From an uncultured Eubacteriales bacterium (lineage in GTDB: Bacteria > Bacillota > Clostridia > Christensenellales > Borkfalkiaceae): a DNA stretch of 6,112 nt. The translations under genes and the position numbers were made by a program. The notes under the pieces are model-generated. The model did no database searches. It was not told where the DNA came from and worked only from the letters and a program-made list of their open reading frames with translations. This document shows, piece after piece, positions 5,511 to 6,112 of the stretch (its first letter is position 1; every line of letters starts with the position of its first letter). The stretch is taken from assembly GCA_902797515.1 (NCBI GenBank), contig CADBSX010000256.1, positions 1 through 6,112 of the forward strand, read 5' to 3'.

Positions 5511-6112
5511 TCAATTTCCGGAAATTTGCGTTATTATAATTTTCTGAAGGTCGTTTTCGAGCGGGATTTCCTGCGAAACGCCCGTAAGTTCGCCCGCGAC
5601 GCCTTCGAGATAATAAACGAGTGTGGTATCGTAAGCCATAAATACGTACAGATACAGCACGTCCTCGCCGTTTACGCTGTTCCAGTCCTCTGCCGTATAG
5701 TTGAGAGTCGTAGTAATGCTTTTCGCCTTCGTGACGGTAAATTCGTCGTCGTTTCTCGTCGCGGTCTCGCCGCCGACGGTCATAGTAAGCGTCGTAAAGC
5801 ATTGTCCCGTCGGATTTTCCGCCGCGCTTATGCCGCCGTAAACGCCCGTAGCCGTAGAATCTCCCGCCGTTATGCCCGAAGACAACGCCTCGTAAAGCGC
5901 GGTGTCGAAATCGTTTTCATACTGTCCGCCGACTGTTGCCGCCGCGGCCGTCGCGACGTCGTAATACTCTTTTCCGAGAACCGGAAGAAAGCGGATAACG
6001 CTCGAACTCTTCGAGGAAAGAGAATTCTGATTTGTCGTATCGCCTACTTCCGCGTCGGATTTGATAAGATTGATTTGCAGTTTTCCCGATTTTTTCACGG
6101 CGTCGCCTTTGA
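5511..6112 (-). CDS. Partial beta-rich protein, probable exported partner of the giant protein (5' end outside window)
   Basis: The TGA is at 5511-5513 and the frame is open to the window edge, so I treat this as the 3' part of a longer gene. A GTG at 6096-6098 has an AAAGG seven bases upstream and would give 195 residues, but that product would start MKKSGKLQINL with no signal peptide, and in-frame codons for Lys-Gly-Asp-Ala precede it without a stop. From that GTG, the chain has an Ala-rich stretch (about 49-55, ATAAAATV), then alternating strands typical of a beta-sandwich: FTTLTMTVGG (101-110), FTVTKAKSITTTLNYT (120-135) and DVLYLYVFMAY (146-156), with a short hydrophobic end (KIIITQI). 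The C-terminal strand order weakly resembles TasA/camelysin-like SipW substrates. It shares an NPTG-x-Cys motif (95-100) with the downstream giant protein. It is codirectional with that gene, 152 nt upstream. Function unknown. Confidence 0.75.
   Translation of the reverse strand, partial: KGDAVKKSGKLQINLIKSDAEVGDTTNQNSLSSKSSSVIRFLPVLGKEYYDVATAAAATVGGQYENDFDTALYEALSSGITAGDSTATGVYGGISAAENPTGQCFTTLTMTVGGETATRNDDEFTVTKAKSITTTLNYTAEDWNSVNGEDVLYLYVFMAYDTTLVYYLEGVAGELTGVSQEIPLENDLQKIIITQISGN

Overview
This window appears to come from an uncultured Gram-positive, Bacillota/Clostridia-like bacterium, probably host-associated. The basis is a SipW/TasA-style signal peptide, the style of giant Tyr/Ser/Thr/Asn/Gly-rich secreted protein common in such genomes, and hairpin-rich intergenic DNA. 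The taxonomic placement is inference; no rRNA, tRNA or housekeeping gene is present to fix it.

Both supported genes are on the minus strand, so the window reads biologically from right to left. At the right edge (5511-6112) is the 3' part of a gene for an exported-looking beta-rich protein, whose frame stays open to the window end. Next is a 152-nt gap (5359-5510). Its half nearest the upstream gene holds a compound inverted-repeat element with two hairpins; the other half is an A-rich leader. Then comes one very large gene (5358 down to 100) for a 1752-residue secreted multidomain protein. It ends 30 nt before a perfect 16-bp hairpin that probably terminates transcription. The remaining 35 bases are AT-rich, with no gene visible.

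The large protein reads as a signal peptide (1-28), a GLUG/beta-helix-like domain (about 52-222), a linker with a GWGGSIDM block (about 225-385), six tandem units of about 100-125 residues (391-1058), a family core with NTGYIISGG, GLHFM and YFEIP/GEYALG blocks (about 1089-1460), and an acidic beta-rich C-terminal region (1470-1752). Each tandem unit is made of three related beta-hairpin-like leaves, a pattern suggesting beta-trefoil (ricin-B/fascin-like) folds. There is no LPxTG motif, C-terminal membrane helix or recognised anchoring domain.

Both products are probably exported and may be co-transcribed. A reasonable but unproven picture is a cell-surface, matrix or glycan-binding module related to SipW-processed proteins such as TasA/CalY. 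No enzyme active site is recognisable in either protein. The most interesting part is the 18-leaf repeat array and its internal duplication pattern. I see no CRISPR array, transposase, RNA gene or defence system.
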